Source of the DNA: Achromobacter sp. UMC71
GTDB taxonomy: Bacteria; Pseudomonadota; Gammaproteobacteria; Burkholderiales; Burkholderiaceae_B
Length of the DNA stretch: 64,000 nucleotides
Reading direction: 5' to 3'
Assembly: GCF_014170305.1 (NCBI RefSeq)
Contig: NZ_LZZT01000045.1
Location: 248,001-312,000 of the forward strand
Within the stretch, counting starts at the first letter, position 1. Every line of letters starts with the position of its first letter. Below the pieces are notes generated by a model. That model made no database searches. It worked only from the letters and a program-made list of their open reading frames with translations, and was not told the origin of the DNA. A program made the translations under genes and the position numbers. Positions 46,006 to 55,406 of the stretch are shown one piece after another.

Positions 46006-46452
46006 ATGTACAAGCACATCCTCATCCCCACGGACGGCTCGCCCCTGTCCTCCGAGGGCGTCGTCAACGCCTTGGACCTGGCCCGCGCGCTGGGCGCCCA
46101 GGTCACCATCCTGACGGTCGAAGAACCTTTCCATGTGTTCGCCATGGGCGCGGCGCAGGTGGCCCACAACCTGAACGAATACCAGGACCAGATCCGCGCC
46201 CAGGCCGAACGGCTGCTGAGCGCGGCGGCCACGCAGGCGCGCGAAGCCGGCGTGCCGTGCGAAACGCTGCGCGCCACCCACGAAGACCCCTACCAGGCCA
46301 TCATCGACGCCGCCCGCGAGCGCCATTGCGACCTGATCGCCATGGCCTCGCACGGACGCCGCGGCATGGCTGCCGTGGTGCTGGGTAGCCAGACACAGAA
46401 GGTGCTGGCGCATTCCACCACGCCGGTACTGGTGTACCGCAAGAAAGGCTGA
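46006..46452 (+). CDS. Universal stress protein (UspA family)
   Basis: The 148 aa protein is a single Usp domain. It starts YKHILIPTDGSPLS and ends with the ATP-binding loop MASHGRRGMAAVVLGSQTQKVLAHSTTPVLVYR (G-2x-G-9x-G-S/T pattern). It is cytosolic, commonly induced under stress or low oxygen. The upstream FNR-like box fits with oxygen control. It stands alone between the GntR gene and a convergent LysR gene. Confidence 0.92.
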   Translation: MYKHILIPTDGSPLSSEGVVNALDLARALGAQVTILTVEEPFHVFAMGAAQVAHNLNEYQDQIRAQAERLLSAAATQAREAGVPCETLRATHEDPYQAIIDAARERHCDLIAMASHGRRGMAAVVLGSQTQKVLAHSTTPVLVYRKKG

Positions 46453-46521
46453 GGCCAGGCGGCCGCCAAGACCGCCTTGGCGAACACCGCGACGATCCGG
46501 CAAGCCCGCAGCGGCGAGGAT

Positions 46522-47397
46522 TCACGCCCCCGTACGCAGCAGCTGCCCCATGCGTTCCTGCATCCAGCGCTCGGTCGGGCTGGGCGTGCCGCCCTGCAGC
46601 CATAGCGTGCGCACCGACAGCGGCGGCAGCGACAGGCCCGTGCACGGCACGCTGACCAGGTCGTTGCGGTAGCCCTCGTATTCGGCGATGTTCAACGGCA
46701 GGATCGCCCACCCCAGCCCATCGGCCGCCATCGCCGCGATGCTGTAGAAGCTGTCCGAGCGCCAGGCCGACGGGCTTATCACCACATCCTCGACCCCTTC
46801 CATCTGCATGACCAATTGGCGATGCCGCGCCAGATCGTTGCGCGTCACCTCGGACAGCGCGGCCAGCGCATGCCCGCGCGCCACGAAGATAGCCTGCCCC
46901 ACGTCGCCCAGATAGCGGTGCGCGAAGGCCGGGCCGGGATCGCCCCGGTCGAAATGGAAAGCCACGCTGGCACGACCCTGCTGCACGTAGTCCGCGACTT
47001 CGGTCGCCGTGCCGTTCAGTTGGGTCAGTTCCAGCGCCGGAAAGCGCGCCGACACTTCCTTGACCAGTTCGCCCAGCACCAAGTACGGCAAGGCTTCGTC
47101 CAGCGCCACGCACAGTCGCGCATCCTGCCCGGCGGCGAACGACAGCGCGCGCTGTTCCAGCCCGGCCGCCTGGCGCAGCAGCTCGCGCGCCTCTTGCAGC
47201 AGCACCTCGCCGGCCTGCGTCAGCGTGGCGTTGCGGCGCGAGCGGTCGAACAGCTCGACCCCCAGGTCCGCTTCCAGCAAACCCAGCGACGTGCTGACGG
47301 CGGACTGGGCCCGGCCCAGTTGCCGGGCCGCCGCCGAAAACGAGCCCGCCTCGGCCGCCGCCGCGAAATGCCTGAGCTGATCCAAGGTCCAGTTCAT
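46522..47397 (-). CDS. LysR-family regulator divergent from an MFS exporter
   Basis: The 291 aa product has an HTH at residues 2-60 (LDQLRHFAAAAEAGSFSAAARQLGRAQSAVSTSLGLLEADLGVELFDRS) and an effector domain. The start MNWTLDQL was selected because AGGAG precedes it at 7 nt; a frame 14 codons longer reads into the AT-rich promoter. The 96-bp gap to the divergent MFS gene is strongly AT-rich, so control of that transporter is likely. Confidence 0.9.
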   Translation of the reverse strand: MNWTLDQLRHFAAAAEAGSFSAAARQLGRAQSAVSTSLGLLEADLGVELFDRSRRNATLTQAGEVLLQEARELLRQAAGLEQRALSFAAGQDARLCVALDEALPYLVLGELVKEVSARFPALELTQLNGTATEVADYVQQGRASVAFHFDRGDPGPAFAHRYLGDVGQAIFVARGHALAALSEVTRNDLARHRQLVMQMEGVEDVVISPSAWRSDSFYSIAAMAADGLGWAILPLNIAEYEGYRNDLVSVPCTGLSLPPLSVRTLWLQGGTPSPTERWMQERMGQLLRTGA

Positions 47398-47493
47398 GGT
47401 TGCTCCTGTTTTATTCATCAATTTTATAGATGCAATCAAACTTTTTATAGCTCATATCCAGATAGATAATGCCAGTCTTACAGGAGTAACCCT

Positions 47494-49038
47494 ATGACGC
47501 CGCGGAATCTTTCACACGCTGTCGCCCCGGCCGCCCCCGGCCGCTGGCTCGTGCTGGCCATTGTGTCCAGCGCGCTATTGCTGATCGTCGTGGACATGAC
47601 GGTGCTGTACACCGCCTTGCCCCGGCTCACCCACGAGCTGGGCGTGACGGCCTCGTCCAAGCTCTGGATCGTCAACATCTATGCGCTGGTCGTTTCCGGC
47701 CTGCTGCTGGGCATGGGCACGCTGGGCGACCGCCTGGGCCACAAGCGCCTGTTCATGATGGGCCTGGCCGTGTTCGGCGCGGCCTCGCTGGCGGCAGCCT
47801 ATTCGCCCAACCCCGGCCCCCTGATCGCCGCCCGCGCGGTGTTGGCGATCGGCGCGGCCATGATGATGCCGGCCACCCTGTCGATCCTGCGCCTGACCTT
47901 CGCGGATGAACGCGAGCGCGCCGTGGCCATCGGCGTCTGGGCCTCGGTGGCCTCGGGCGGCGCGGCGCTGGGGCCGGTCATCGGCGGCGTGCTGCTGGAG
48001 CATTTCTGGTGGGGCTCGGTGTTCCTGATCAACCTGCCCATCGTGCTGCTGGCGCTACCGCTCGCGCGCCGCTACATCCCCGCCAGCCGACCCGACCGCC
48101 AGCGTCCCTGGGACCTGACCGGTTCGCTGCAGGTGATGGCGGGCCTGATCCTGACCGCCTACGCGCTCAAGGAACTGGGCCGCGCCCAGCCCTCGTGGCT
48201 GCACGCCGGGCTGGCCTGCGCCGCGGGCGCCGCCACGCTCGCCGTGTTCGCGCGGCGCCAGCGCGCACGGCCCTATCCGATGATCGACTTCGCGATCTTC
48301 CGCAACCGCAGCTTCAGCTCGGCCGTGGCGTCGGCGCTGTTCGCGGCGGCGGCCCTGCTCGGCATGGAACTGGTCTTCAGCCAGCGCCTGCAACTGGTGC
48401 TGGGCATGTCGCCGATCGAGGCGGCGCTGTACATCCTGCCGCTGCCGCTGGCCGCGTTCATCGCCGGCCCGCTGGCGGGCTGGCTGCTGTCGCGCGTGAG
48501 CGGCGCGCGGATGCTGTTCGTGTCGCTGCTGGTCTCGGGCGCGGGCATGGCCGGCTACCTGTTCAGCTACGACGGCGCGCTGCTGCCGCAGATGCTCAGC
48601 CTGTGCGTGCTGGGCGTGGGCATCGGCGCCACCATGACGGCCGCGTCCAGCACCATCATGCAAAGCGCCACGCCGGAACGCGCCGGCATGGCCGCATCCA
48701 TCGAAGAGGTCTCGTACGAGCTGGGCGGCGCGCTCGGCGTGACGCTGATGGGATCGCTCCTGTCGGGCGTCTATGCGCACACGCTGGACGTACCGGTGGG
48801 CCTGCCCGCGGCCGGCGCCAGCGCCGCGCGTGACAGCCTGGACGAAGCCCTGATCGTGGCCGAAGGCCTGCCCGCGGACCTGGGCGCCTCGTTGGCGCAA
48901 CTGGCCCGCGCCGCTTTCGACTCGGGTTACGCCGTGGTCATCGCCACGGCCGCCCTGATGCTGCTGGGCACGGCTGTCCTGGTGCTGCTGAACCGCCTGC
49001 GCGGCGGCTCCCGCACGCGCGGCGCGACGGCCGGCTGA
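47494..49038 (+). CDS. DHA2 (14-TM) MFS multidrug exporter, SmvA-like
   Basis: The 514 aa transporter belongs to the 14-helix drug:H+ antiporter group. Motif signatures are VDMTVLYTALPRL in helix 1, LGDRLGHKRLFMMG (motif A) and GPVIGGVLLEHFWWGSVFLINLP (motif C, antiporter). The N-terminal and helix 1-3 sequence is close to SmvA, which exports cationic biocides and methyl viologen. The substrate is inferred. It starts after AGGAGT. Divergent LysR rather than the TetR-type repressor usual for smvA. Confidence 0.9.
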   Translation: MTPRNLSHAVAPAAPGRWLVLAIVSSALLLIVVDMTVLYTALPRLTHELGVTASSKLWIVNIYALVVSGLLLGMGTLGDRLGHKRLFMMGLAVFGAASLAAAYSPNPGPLIAARAVLAIGAAMMMPATLSILRLTFADERERAVAIGVWASVASGGAALGPVIGGVLLEHFWWGSVFLINLPIVLLALPLARRYIPASRPDRQRPWDLTGSLQVMAGLILTAYALKELGRAQPSWLHAGLACAAGAATLAVFARRQRARPYPMIDFAIFRNRSFSSAVASALFAAAALLGMELVFSQRLQLVLGMSPIEAALYILPLPLAAFIAGPLAGWLLSRVSGARMLFVSLLVSGAGMAGYLFSYDGALLPQMLSLCVLGVGIGATMTAASSTIMQSATPERAGMAASIEEVSYELGGALGVTLMGSLLSGVYAHTLDVPVGLPAAGASAARDSLDEALIVAEGLPADLGASLAQLARAAFDSGYAVVIATAALMLLGTAVLVLLNRLRGGSRTRGATAG

Positions 49039-49068
49039 CGCACCGGCCCCGGCCGCGCTGGCCGTGGC

Positions 49069-50361
49069 CTACTTCATGGCGGCGGTGCGAAAAGCCTGAT
49101 CCATGTCGGCGATCAGGTCTTCCTCGTGCTCCAGGCCGATGGAAATGCGGATCAGCCCCTCGGACACGCCGGCCGCGTCACGGTCGGCGGCCGGCACGCC
49201 CGAATGCGTGGTGGACGCCGGATGGCACACCAGCGATTCAGTGCCACCCAGGCTGACCGCCGACTTGAACAGGCGCAGCGCGTTGATAAAGCGAAACGCC
49301 TTGGGCCGGCCGCCTTCCAGCACAAACGCAAAGGTCGAGCCCGGCCCGGTGCACTGGCGCTTGTAGACGGCCTGGTAGGCCTCGTCCGCGATCATCTCGG
49401 GGTGGAATATCCGCACTTTTTCGTGCGGATTGCCGGCCAGCCACTGCGCCACCTTGGTGGCGCTGCGCGCGGCCTGCTTCATGCGCAGCACCACGGTTTC
49501 CATCGACCGCGTGATCATCCAGCACGAATGCGGATCCAGCTGCGAGCCAAAGGCGCTGCGGATGGCGCGCACCTTCTTGATCAGGTCCTTGGACCCCGTG
49601 ACCGCGCCGGCCACCAGGTCGCTGTGGCCGCCCACGTACTTGGTCAGCGAATACACGCACAGGTCCACGCCGTGCTCGGCCGGCTTCTGGAAAATCGGGC
49701 CCAGCAGCGTGTTGTCGCACACCGAGATCGGGCGGTAGCCGTGGCGCGCGGCAAAGGCATCCAATTCGGTGGTCATGGCCTGGAAGTCGATCAGCGCATT
49801 GGTCGGATTGGCCGGTGTTTCCACATAGAACAAGCGCACCGGCCCCTTGGCCGCGGCGGCTTCCAGCGCATCGCGCATGCTTTGCGCCGACAGGCCGTCG
49901 TGGATCGGATGCGAGCCGATGCCCCATTCCGGAAAAATCTTGGCGATCAGGGTCTCGGTGCCGCCGTACAGCGGCACGGACTGCACCAGCTGGTCACCGG
50001 GCCGCAGAAACGCCAGGAACACCGCGCTGATCGCGGACATGCCGCTGGAAGTGACTGCCGCGTCCTCGGAACCATCCAGCAGCGACAGGCGGTCTTCGAC
50101 GATTTCCAGGTTGGGGTGATTGAAGCGGCTGTATACCAGCCCAGCCGATTCGCCCTGCGGCAGCGGCTTGCGGCCCGACACCAGGTCGAAGAACTCGGCG
50201 CCGTCTTCGGCCGAACGGAAGGCGAACGTCGACGTCAGGAACACCGGCGGCTTGACCGCGCCTTCGGACAGGAAGGGATCGAAGCCGTACGACATCATCT
50301 GCGTTTCCGCATGCAGCGGACGGCCGGAGATGTCTTTCTTGTGATAGCTGGAATAACTCAT
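49069..50361 (-). CDS. Cys/Met metabolism PLP enzyme, methionine gamma-lyase-like
   Basis: The 430 aa fold-type I PLP enzyme belongs to the cystathionine gamma-synthase/methionine gamma-lyase family. The PLP Lys is Lys241 in SLTKYVGGHSD, with the ring-stacking Tyr in VPLYGGTE, the cofactor Asp in VCDNTLLG, and the substrate loop SLGGTESLVCHPAS. VYSRFNHPN provides the Tyr/Arg pair from the neighbouring subunit. The divergent Lrp-type gene and dyad suggest control by an amino acid. Catabolism of methionine or a related thiol amino acid is likely; a synthase role cannot be ruled out. ATG 50361 fits best; the longer frame is proline-rich junk. Confidence 0.88.
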   Translation of the reverse strand: MSYSSYHKKDISGRPLHAETQMMSYGFDPFLSEGAVKPPVFLTSTFAFRSAEDGAEFFDLVSGRKPLPQGESAGLVYSRFNHPNLEIVEDRLSLLDGSEDAAVTSSGMSAISAVFLAFLRPGDQLVQSVPLYGGTETLIAKIFPEWGIGSHPIHDGLSAQSMRDALEAAAAKGPVRLFYVETPANPTNALIDFQAMTTELDAFAARHGYRPISVCDNTLLGPIFQKPAEHGVDLCVYSLTKYVGGHSDLVAGAVTGSKDLIKKVRAIRSAFGSQLDPHSCWMITRSMETVVLRMKQAARSATKVAQWLAGNPHEKVRIFHPEMIADEAYQAVYKRQCTGPGSTFAFVLEGGRPKAFRFINALRLFKSAVSLGGTESLVCHPASTTHSGVPAADRDAAGVSEGLIRISIGLEHEEDLIADMDQAFRTAAMK

Positions 50362-50506
50362 GGTGTGCCTCGCTTTAGTGGAATTCGGCCTGCCGGGCGG
50401 ACGGTGCGCGGGTTCATACACCATAGCGCCGGCCGCCGGGCAATGCAGCGAGTATGAGCCTGCCGGTCCCCAATATTCTTTCCATTTCTGTTCCAGGAAT
50501 CAGATA

Positions 50507-50527
50507 ATGGGAAATATTGTTTCCCAT
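50507..50527. promoter_or_regulatory. 21-bp dyad ATGGGAAA-N5-TTTCCCAT, candidate Lrp/AsnC operator
   Basis: Perfect 8-bp arms flank TATTG in the gap between the divergent lyase and Lrp genes. It directly precedes, or overlaps, the regulator's start and is the most regular dyad in the region. Confidence 0.6.
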
Positions 50528-50539
50528 AGACTCGAAACC

Positions 50540-51019
50540 ATGAAAGACACTGCCTTGTTACATCAACTTGACGCGATCGATTGGAAAATCATGAAAATCC
50601 TTCAAGAAGATGGCCGCCTGTCCAACGCCGAACTGGCCGAGCGTGTCTCGCTGTCGGCCTCGCCCTGCTGGAAACGCTTGAAACGCCTGGAGACGTCCGG
50701 CGTCATCCGCGGCTACCAGGCCATCCTGGACCGCCGCGCGCTCGGCATGGGCGTGGTGGCCTTTGTCAGCATCTCGCTGGACAACCACACCGAAAAAACC
50801 TGCCACGCGTTCGAGGCCGCGGTGGCCGCCATGCCCGAGGTGCTGGCCTGCCACAACACCACCGGCCAGCACGATTACCTGCTGCACATCGTGGCGCGCG
50901 ACTTCGACGCCTATTCCGAATTCGTGCGCAACCGGCTGCGCACCTTGCCCGGCGTCAAGGAACTGCTCAGCACGCTATCGATGCACGAAGTGAAGTCGTC
51001 GACCAAGCTGCATCTGTAG
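50540..51019 (+). CDS. Lrp/AsnC-family transcriptional regulator
   Basis: The 159 aa product has an AsnC-type HTH (LDAIDWKIMKILQEDGRLSNAELAERVSLSASPCWKRLKRLETSGVI) and a C-terminal RAM (ligand-binding) domain with HNTTGQHDYLLHIVARD. ATG 50540 was chosen as it leaves nine residues before the HTH, as usual. An in-frame ATG at 50507 has a better ribosome binding site (AGGA at 8 nt) but would place the coding start inside the dyad and adds 11 residues. It probably controls the divergent lyase gene in response to an amino acid. Confidence 0.9.
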   Translation: MKDTALLHQLDAIDWKIMKILQEDGRLSNAELAERVSLSASPCWKRLKRLETSGVIRGYQAILDRRALGMGVVAFVSISLDNHTEKTCHAFEAAVAAMPEVLACHNTTGQHDYLLHIVARDFDAYSEFVRNRLRTLPGVKELLSTLSMHEVKSSTKLHL

Positions 51020-51081
51020 GGTTTAGGCGAGTGGCGTCGCGCGAGCTGGTGACGTCACGGCTGCTGGCGCCCGCCTGTTCC

Positions 51082-52095
51082 TTACATTTCGCCTTGCACC
51101 ACGCGGTTGCGGCCCTGGCGCTTGGCCTGGTAGAGCCCGCGGTCGGCGACCTGGATCAGGTCGGTGCAAGGCTGGTCGGTGACCGGGATGGCGGTGGCGG
51201 TGCCCACGCTGACCGTCAGCCACGGCCCGTCGCCCACGTCCTTCTGCGGAATCTGCATGGCTTCGACCGCGCGGCGCAGCTTTTCGGCGGCCAGGCGGGC
51301 GCTGCCCGCCGGCGTGCCCGGCAGTACCAGCGCGAATTCCTCGCCGCCAAAACGCGCCGCCAGATCGGTGGACCGGTCGCAGCTGGCGAAGATTGTGTTG
51401 GCCACGCGCTTGAGCGCCTCGTCGCCAGCAATGTGCCCATAGGTGTCGTTGTAGGACTTGAAATGGTCCACGTCGATCATCAGCATGCTGATCTCGCGGC
51501 CATCGCGGCGCGCGCGCAGCCATTCGGCATTGAGGTATTCGTCGAAATAGCGGCGGTTGCCCAGGCCCGTCAGGCCATCTGAATTGGTCAGGCGGCGCAG
51601 CTCCATATTGCTTTCCAGCAGTTGCTGCTGGCTCTGGCGCAGCGCCTGGTAGGCCTCGTCGCGCTGCACCATCGCCAGGTACGAGCGCGAGTGGTAACGG
51701 ATGCGCGCCACCAGCTCGATCGAATCGGGCAGCTTGACCAGGTAATCGTTGGCGCCGGCCGCGAAGGCGGCGCTCTTGATGGCCGGGTCTTCCTTGGTGG
51801 ACAGCACGATGATGGGAATGTCGCGCGTGACCGGATGGCCGCGGTATTCCTGCACCAGGCTCAGGCCGTCCACGCCCGGCAGCACCAGGTCCTGCAGGAT
51901 CACCGTGGGCCGCGTCTGGATGGCGACGGTCAGGGCCTTGTAGGGATCCGAGCAGTAATGGAAATCGATGTTGCCCTCCGTGGCCAGGGCCCTGCGGATG
52001 GCTTCGCCGACCATCACCTGATCGTCGACCAGCAATACCATGGCCGCGTGCGAATTCAGGTCCGCCGAGGCAGGGCTGTCAATGGGAGGGTGCAT
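51082..52095 (-). CDS. wspR: Diguanylate cyclase response regulator WspR
   Basis: The 337 aa output protein of the Wsp pathway makes cyclic di-GMP when phosphorylated. The N-terminal receiver has its phospho-acceptor Asp69 in [11 protein letters not shown] and Lys in [10 protein letters not shown] coiled linker ([21 protein letters not shown]) leads to the GGDEF domain with active-site GGEEF at 250-254. An intact RxxD inhibitory site (Arg241-Asp244) lies exactly five residues before it, so product feedback is expected. It is the last gene of the wsp operon, 36 bp after wspF. Confidence 0.95.
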   Translation of the reverse strand: MHPPIDSPASADLNSHAAMVLLVDDQVMVGEAIRRALATEGNIDFHYCSDPYKALTVAIQTRPTVILQDLVLPGVDGLSLVQEYRGHPVTRDIPIIVLSTKEDPAIKSAAFAAGANDYLVKLPDSIELVARIRYHSRSYLAMVQRDEAYQALRQSQQQLLESNMELRRLTNSDGLTGLGNRRYFDEYLNAEWLRARRDGREISMLMIDVDHFKSYNDTYGHIAGDEALKRVANTIFASCDRSTDLAARFGGEEFALVLPGTPAGSARLAAEKLRRAVEAMQIPQKDVGDGPWLTVSVGTATAIPVTDQPCTDLIQVADRGLYQAKRQGRNRVVQGEM

Positions 52096-52131
52096 AGTGT
52101 CTTTCCTTGATGTCTCGCTGTATCCGCCGCA

Positions 52132-53148
52132 TCAGGCAAAAGCCTGTATCAGACGGGGTGCAATCTTATCCAATGGGCGGATTTCGACGGCAGCCTGCAA
52201 GGCCGCCGCGGCTTTGGGCATGCCATAGACCGCGCTGGTGGCCTGGTCCTGGGCAATGGTCAGGCAGCCCCGCTCGCGCAGCGCCCTCAAGCCGCGCGCC
52301 CCGTCCTGCCCCATGCCGGTCAGCAGCACGCCCACCGTCAGCCCGCGCCAATGCTGCGCGACGCTATGAAAAAAAACGTCAATAGAGGGACGGTACAGGC
52401 TTTCCTTGGGATTCTCGGTGTACCGCAGCGTACCATCCGCCACCAGGTGCAAATGGTCGTCCGTGCCGGCCAGCAGCACCTGGCCCGGCGCCGGCCGTTC
52501 GCCTTCGCGCACCAGCCGCACGGGCAGCGCCACCTGGTCATTGAGCCAGTCGGCCATGCCGGCGGCGAACGAGGCATCCACGTGTTGCACCAGCACGATA
52601 CCGGCCGGGAAAGTCACCGGCAGGTCATGCAGCAACTGGGCCAGCGTGGCCGGGCCGCCGGCAGACGCGCCGATCACCAGCAGGCCCTGCGACGGGCTGG
52701 GCTGCGCCGTGCTGCGGGGCACCGGCGACAACGCCGTGCGGTTGTTGCCGTAGCGGCCGATCAGCCAGCCGATATTGCGGATCTTGCGCAGCAGCGGCGC
52801 GGCCGCCGTGCGCAGGTCGGCGCTGCCCACCACCGGGGTATCCACCGCGTCGAGCGCCCCATAGCCCATGGCGTCGAACACCCGGGTCGTGTGGCGCGCC
52901 ACGTCCACGGTGACCACCACGATGGCGCAGGGGGCTTCGGCCATGATGCGGCGAGTGGCCTCGACGCCGTCCATGACGGGCATGACCATGTCCATCAACA
53001 CCACGTCGGGGCGGTCCAGCACGCATTGTTCCAGGGCCTCCTGGCCGTTGGAGGCCACCCAGGCGACCTCCAGCCCCGGTTCGAGCGCGATGACGCGCCT
53101 TAGGGTTTCGACCGCCATCTGCAGATCGTTGACGATGCCGATTCTCAC
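52132..53148 (-). CDS. wspF: Protein-glutamate methylesterase WspF (CheB-type)
   Basis: This 338 aa CheB homologue removes methyl groups from the WspA receptor and so keeps the pathway off. The receiver carries Asp53 in LMDMVMPVMDG. The C-terminal esterase has Ser162 in VIGASAGGPATL, a His in VLVQHVDASFAAGM and Asp in LLTGMGQDGARGL. Loss of WspF is the classic route to wrinkly colonies in pseudomonads; here the gene is intact. Its start overlaps the wspE stop by 4 nt. Confidence 0.94.
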   Translation of the reverse strand: MRIGIVNDLQMAVETLRRVIALEPGLEVAWVASNGQEALEQCVLDRPDVVLMDMVMPVMDGVEATRRIMAEAPCAIVVVTVDVARHTTRVFDAMGYGALDAVDTPVVGSADLRTAAAPLLRKIRNIGWLIGRYGNNRTALSPVPRSTAQPSPSQGLLVIGASAGGPATLAQLLHDLPVTFPAGIVLVQHVDASFAAGMADWLNDQVALPVRLVREGERPAPGQVLLAGTDDHLHLVADGTLRYTENPKESLYRPSIDVFFHSVAQHWRGLTVGVLLTGMGQDGARGLRALRERGCLTIAQDQATSAVYGMPKAAAALQAAVEIRPLDKIAPRLIQAFA

Positions 53149-55406
53149 GTTCGCGCCTTTCCAATCAGGTCTTCGACGGCGTCCAGCAGGGCGTCGTCGT
53201 GGAAGCTGCCCTTGGCGAGGTAGTAGTCGGCGCCGGCATCCAGCCCGCGCCGCCTGTCCTCTTCGCGATCTTTGTAAGACACTACCATCACCGGCAGGCT
53301 TTGCAACTTGGGATCGGCCTTGATCCGCGACACCAGCTCGATACCATCCATGCGCGGCATGTCCACGTCGGTCACCACCAGGTCGAAGGATTCGTTGCGC
53401 AGCATGTTCCAGCCGTCCATGCCGTCCACCGCCACCGCCACGTCAAAGCCGCGGTTCAGCAGCAGCTTGCGCTCCAGTTCGCGCACGGTCAACGAATCGT
53501 CCACCACCAGCACGCGCTTGCGGCGGCGCGCCTGCGCCACCGGACCGCCACCGTCCACGCGGGTCAGCCGCCCGCCTTCGACCAGTTTCTGCACCGACAG
53601 CAGCATGTCTTCGACGTCCAGGATCAGCAACGGCGTGCCGTCGTCCATCAGCGAGCCGGCCATGACGTCCTGCACCTTGCCCAGGCGCGGGTCCAGCGGC
53701 TGCACCACCAGCGTGCGCTCGCCCACGTAGCGGTCCACGGCGATGCCGTAGAGCTTGTCGTGGTCGCCCACCACCACCACGGACAGGGTCTCGGCGGCGG
53801 GCGCCGGCTCGCCGGACCGCAGGATCTGGCGCGCCGACACCAGGCCGATCTGCCGGTCCATGAAGCGGAAGTGCTGATGCCCTTCCAGTTGTTCGATGTC
53901 CTGCGCCCGCACTTGCAGCGCATGGCTGACATAGGCCAGCGGAAACGCGTAGATCTCGCCCTGCACCTCGACCAGCAGGCTGCGCACCACCGACAGCGAC
54001 AGCGGCATTTCCAGCACAAAGCGCGTGCCCTGTCCCGTCTGTTGGTGGATACGCACGGCGCCGCGCAGCTGGCGCACCATGGTCTGCACCACGTCCAGCC
54101 CGACGCCGCGGCCGGATATCTCGGTGACTTCCCCGCGCGTGCTGAAGCCAGACAGGAACAGGAATTCCAGGAGCTCGGCCTCGCTCAGGCGCGCGGCGGT
54201 TTCCGCGTTGGTCAGCTTGCGCTGCACGACTTCGACCCGCAGACGGTCCAGCGAGATGCCGCCGCCGTCGTCGCTCAGTTCGATCAGCAGCATGCCGGCG
54301 GCGTGGCGCGCCGAGAGCCGGATCAAGCCCTCGGGCGGCTTGCCGGCTTCCAGGCGGTCCATCGGCATTTCGATACCGTGATCCACCGCGTTGCGCAACA
54401 GATGCATCAGCGGCGCGTCCAGCTTGTCCAGGATGTCGCGGTCGACCTGCGTGGTGTCGCCATCGATTTCCAGCCGCACCTGCTTGCCCAGCGAGCGGCC
54501 CAGGTCGCGCACCATGCGCGCCATGCCGCCCACGCCGTCGCCAAAAGGCCGCATGCGGCAGGTCAGCGCCGTGTCGTACAGGCGTTGCGCCAGGTGGCCC
54601 ATACGCCAGCCGAATTCATCGACCTCGCTGGCGCGTTGTGTCAGTTCCTGCTGGCAGGCTTCGACGATACGCTGCGCGTCATCCAGCGCCGCCTGGCTGC
54701 GGGCGTCCACGTGCGTCTCGGCCAGCGACGCCCGCAGGCTGTCCAGCGCCTGGCTGGCGCCCGATTGCAGCCGCCGCAGGCGTAGCATGGACGCGCTGAA
54801 AGGCGCGATCCAGTGCGACTCCACCAGGGTTTCGCTGGACAGGCCCAACAGCTTGTTGAGCGTATCGGCCGTGACCCGCAGCACCCGTTCGCCTTCGCCC
54901 AGGCTTTGGTCCGACACGCGACGCGCGGGCGGTGGCGGCGGTGGCGGATCGCCGGGCCGTTGCAGCGGCGGCAGGAAGTCCGAGGGCTTGGGCGGACGCT
55001 CGACCACCGGCGCGGCCGGCGGCGCATTGGGCGCGTTGGACAGGCGCGCCACCAGGTCGTCGATTTCTTCGCCCAGCTCGACGCCGGGCGTGGCCACCCG
55101 CTGCAGCAGGTCAGCCCCCAGCAGCAGCGCGTCGATGTCAGCCGCCTGCAGGCGCAACCGCCCTTCCTGCGCCGCCACCAGGCAGTCTTCCATGGCGTGC
55201 GCGATGCGCACCGCCGGGTGCAGGTCGACAATGCGCGCGGCGCCCTTGAGCGAATGCGCGGCGCGCATGCAGGCCTCGAGCTGGGGCGCCGACGTGGGGT
55301 CGTGCTCCAGCGCCAACAGGCCGTTGTTCAGCACCTGCACCTGATTGCGGGTTTCCAGCTGGAACAGTTCCAGCAGCGAGGCGTCGCGCATCTGGTCCGG
55401 GTTCAC
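53145..55406 (-). CDS. wspE: Hybrid histidine kinase WspE (CheA-REC)
   Basis: The 753 aa kinase phosphorylates WspR and WspF. The Hpt domain has His51 in AAHSLKGAARIV. The dimerisation and ATPase parts include LMHLLRNAVDHGIEMP, DDGGGISLDRL and GRGVGLDVV. A CheW-like region follows, and then a C-terminal receiver (VLVVDDSLTVRELERKLLL, TDVDMPRMDG). The start is GTG 55406, overlapping the wspD stop as GTGA. A later ATG at 55391 would drop five conserved residues. A longer frame into wspD was rejected. Length fits WspE. Confidence 0.94.
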   Translation of the reverse strand: MNPDQMRDASLLELFQLETRNQVQVLNNGLLALEHDPTSAPQLEACMRAAHSLKGAARIVDLHPAVRIAHAMEDCLVAAQEGRLRLQAADIDALLLGADLLQRVATPGVELGEEIDDLVARLSNAPNAPPAAPVVERPPKPSDFLPPLQRPGDPPPPPPPARRVSDQSLGEGERVLRVTADTLNKLLGLSSETLVESHWIAPFSASMLRLRRLQSGASQALDSLRASLAETHVDARSQAALDDAQRIVEACQQELTQRASEVDEFGWRMGHLAQRLYDTALTCRMRPFGDGVGGMARMVRDLGRSLGKQVRLEIDGDTTQVDRDILDKLDAPLMHLLRNAVDHGIEMPMDRLEAGKPPEGLIRLSARHAAGMLLIELSDDGGGISLDRLRVEVVQRKLTNAETAARLSEAELLEFLFLSGFSTRGEVTEISGRGVGLDVVQTMVRQLRGAVRIHQQTGQGTRFVLEMPLSLSVVRSLLVEVQGEIYAFPLAYVSHALQVRAQDIEQLEGHQHFRFMDRQIGLVSARQILRSGEPAPAAETLSVVVVGDHDKLYGIAVDRYVGERTLVVQPLDPRLGKVQDVMAGSLMDDGTPLLILDVEDMLLSVQKLVEGGRLTRVDGGGPVAQARRRKRVLVVDDSLTVRELERKLLLNRGFDVAVAVDGMDGWNMLRNESFDLVVTDVDMPRMDGIELVSRIKADPKLQSLPVMVVSYKDREEDRRRGLDAGADYYLAKGSFHDDALLDAVEDLIGKART

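Noticed and set aside
51049..51058. Palindrome GTGACGTCAC between the convergent Lrp and wspR genes
   Set aside because: It lies between gene ends, not in a promoter, and is too short for a terminator. Probably chance.
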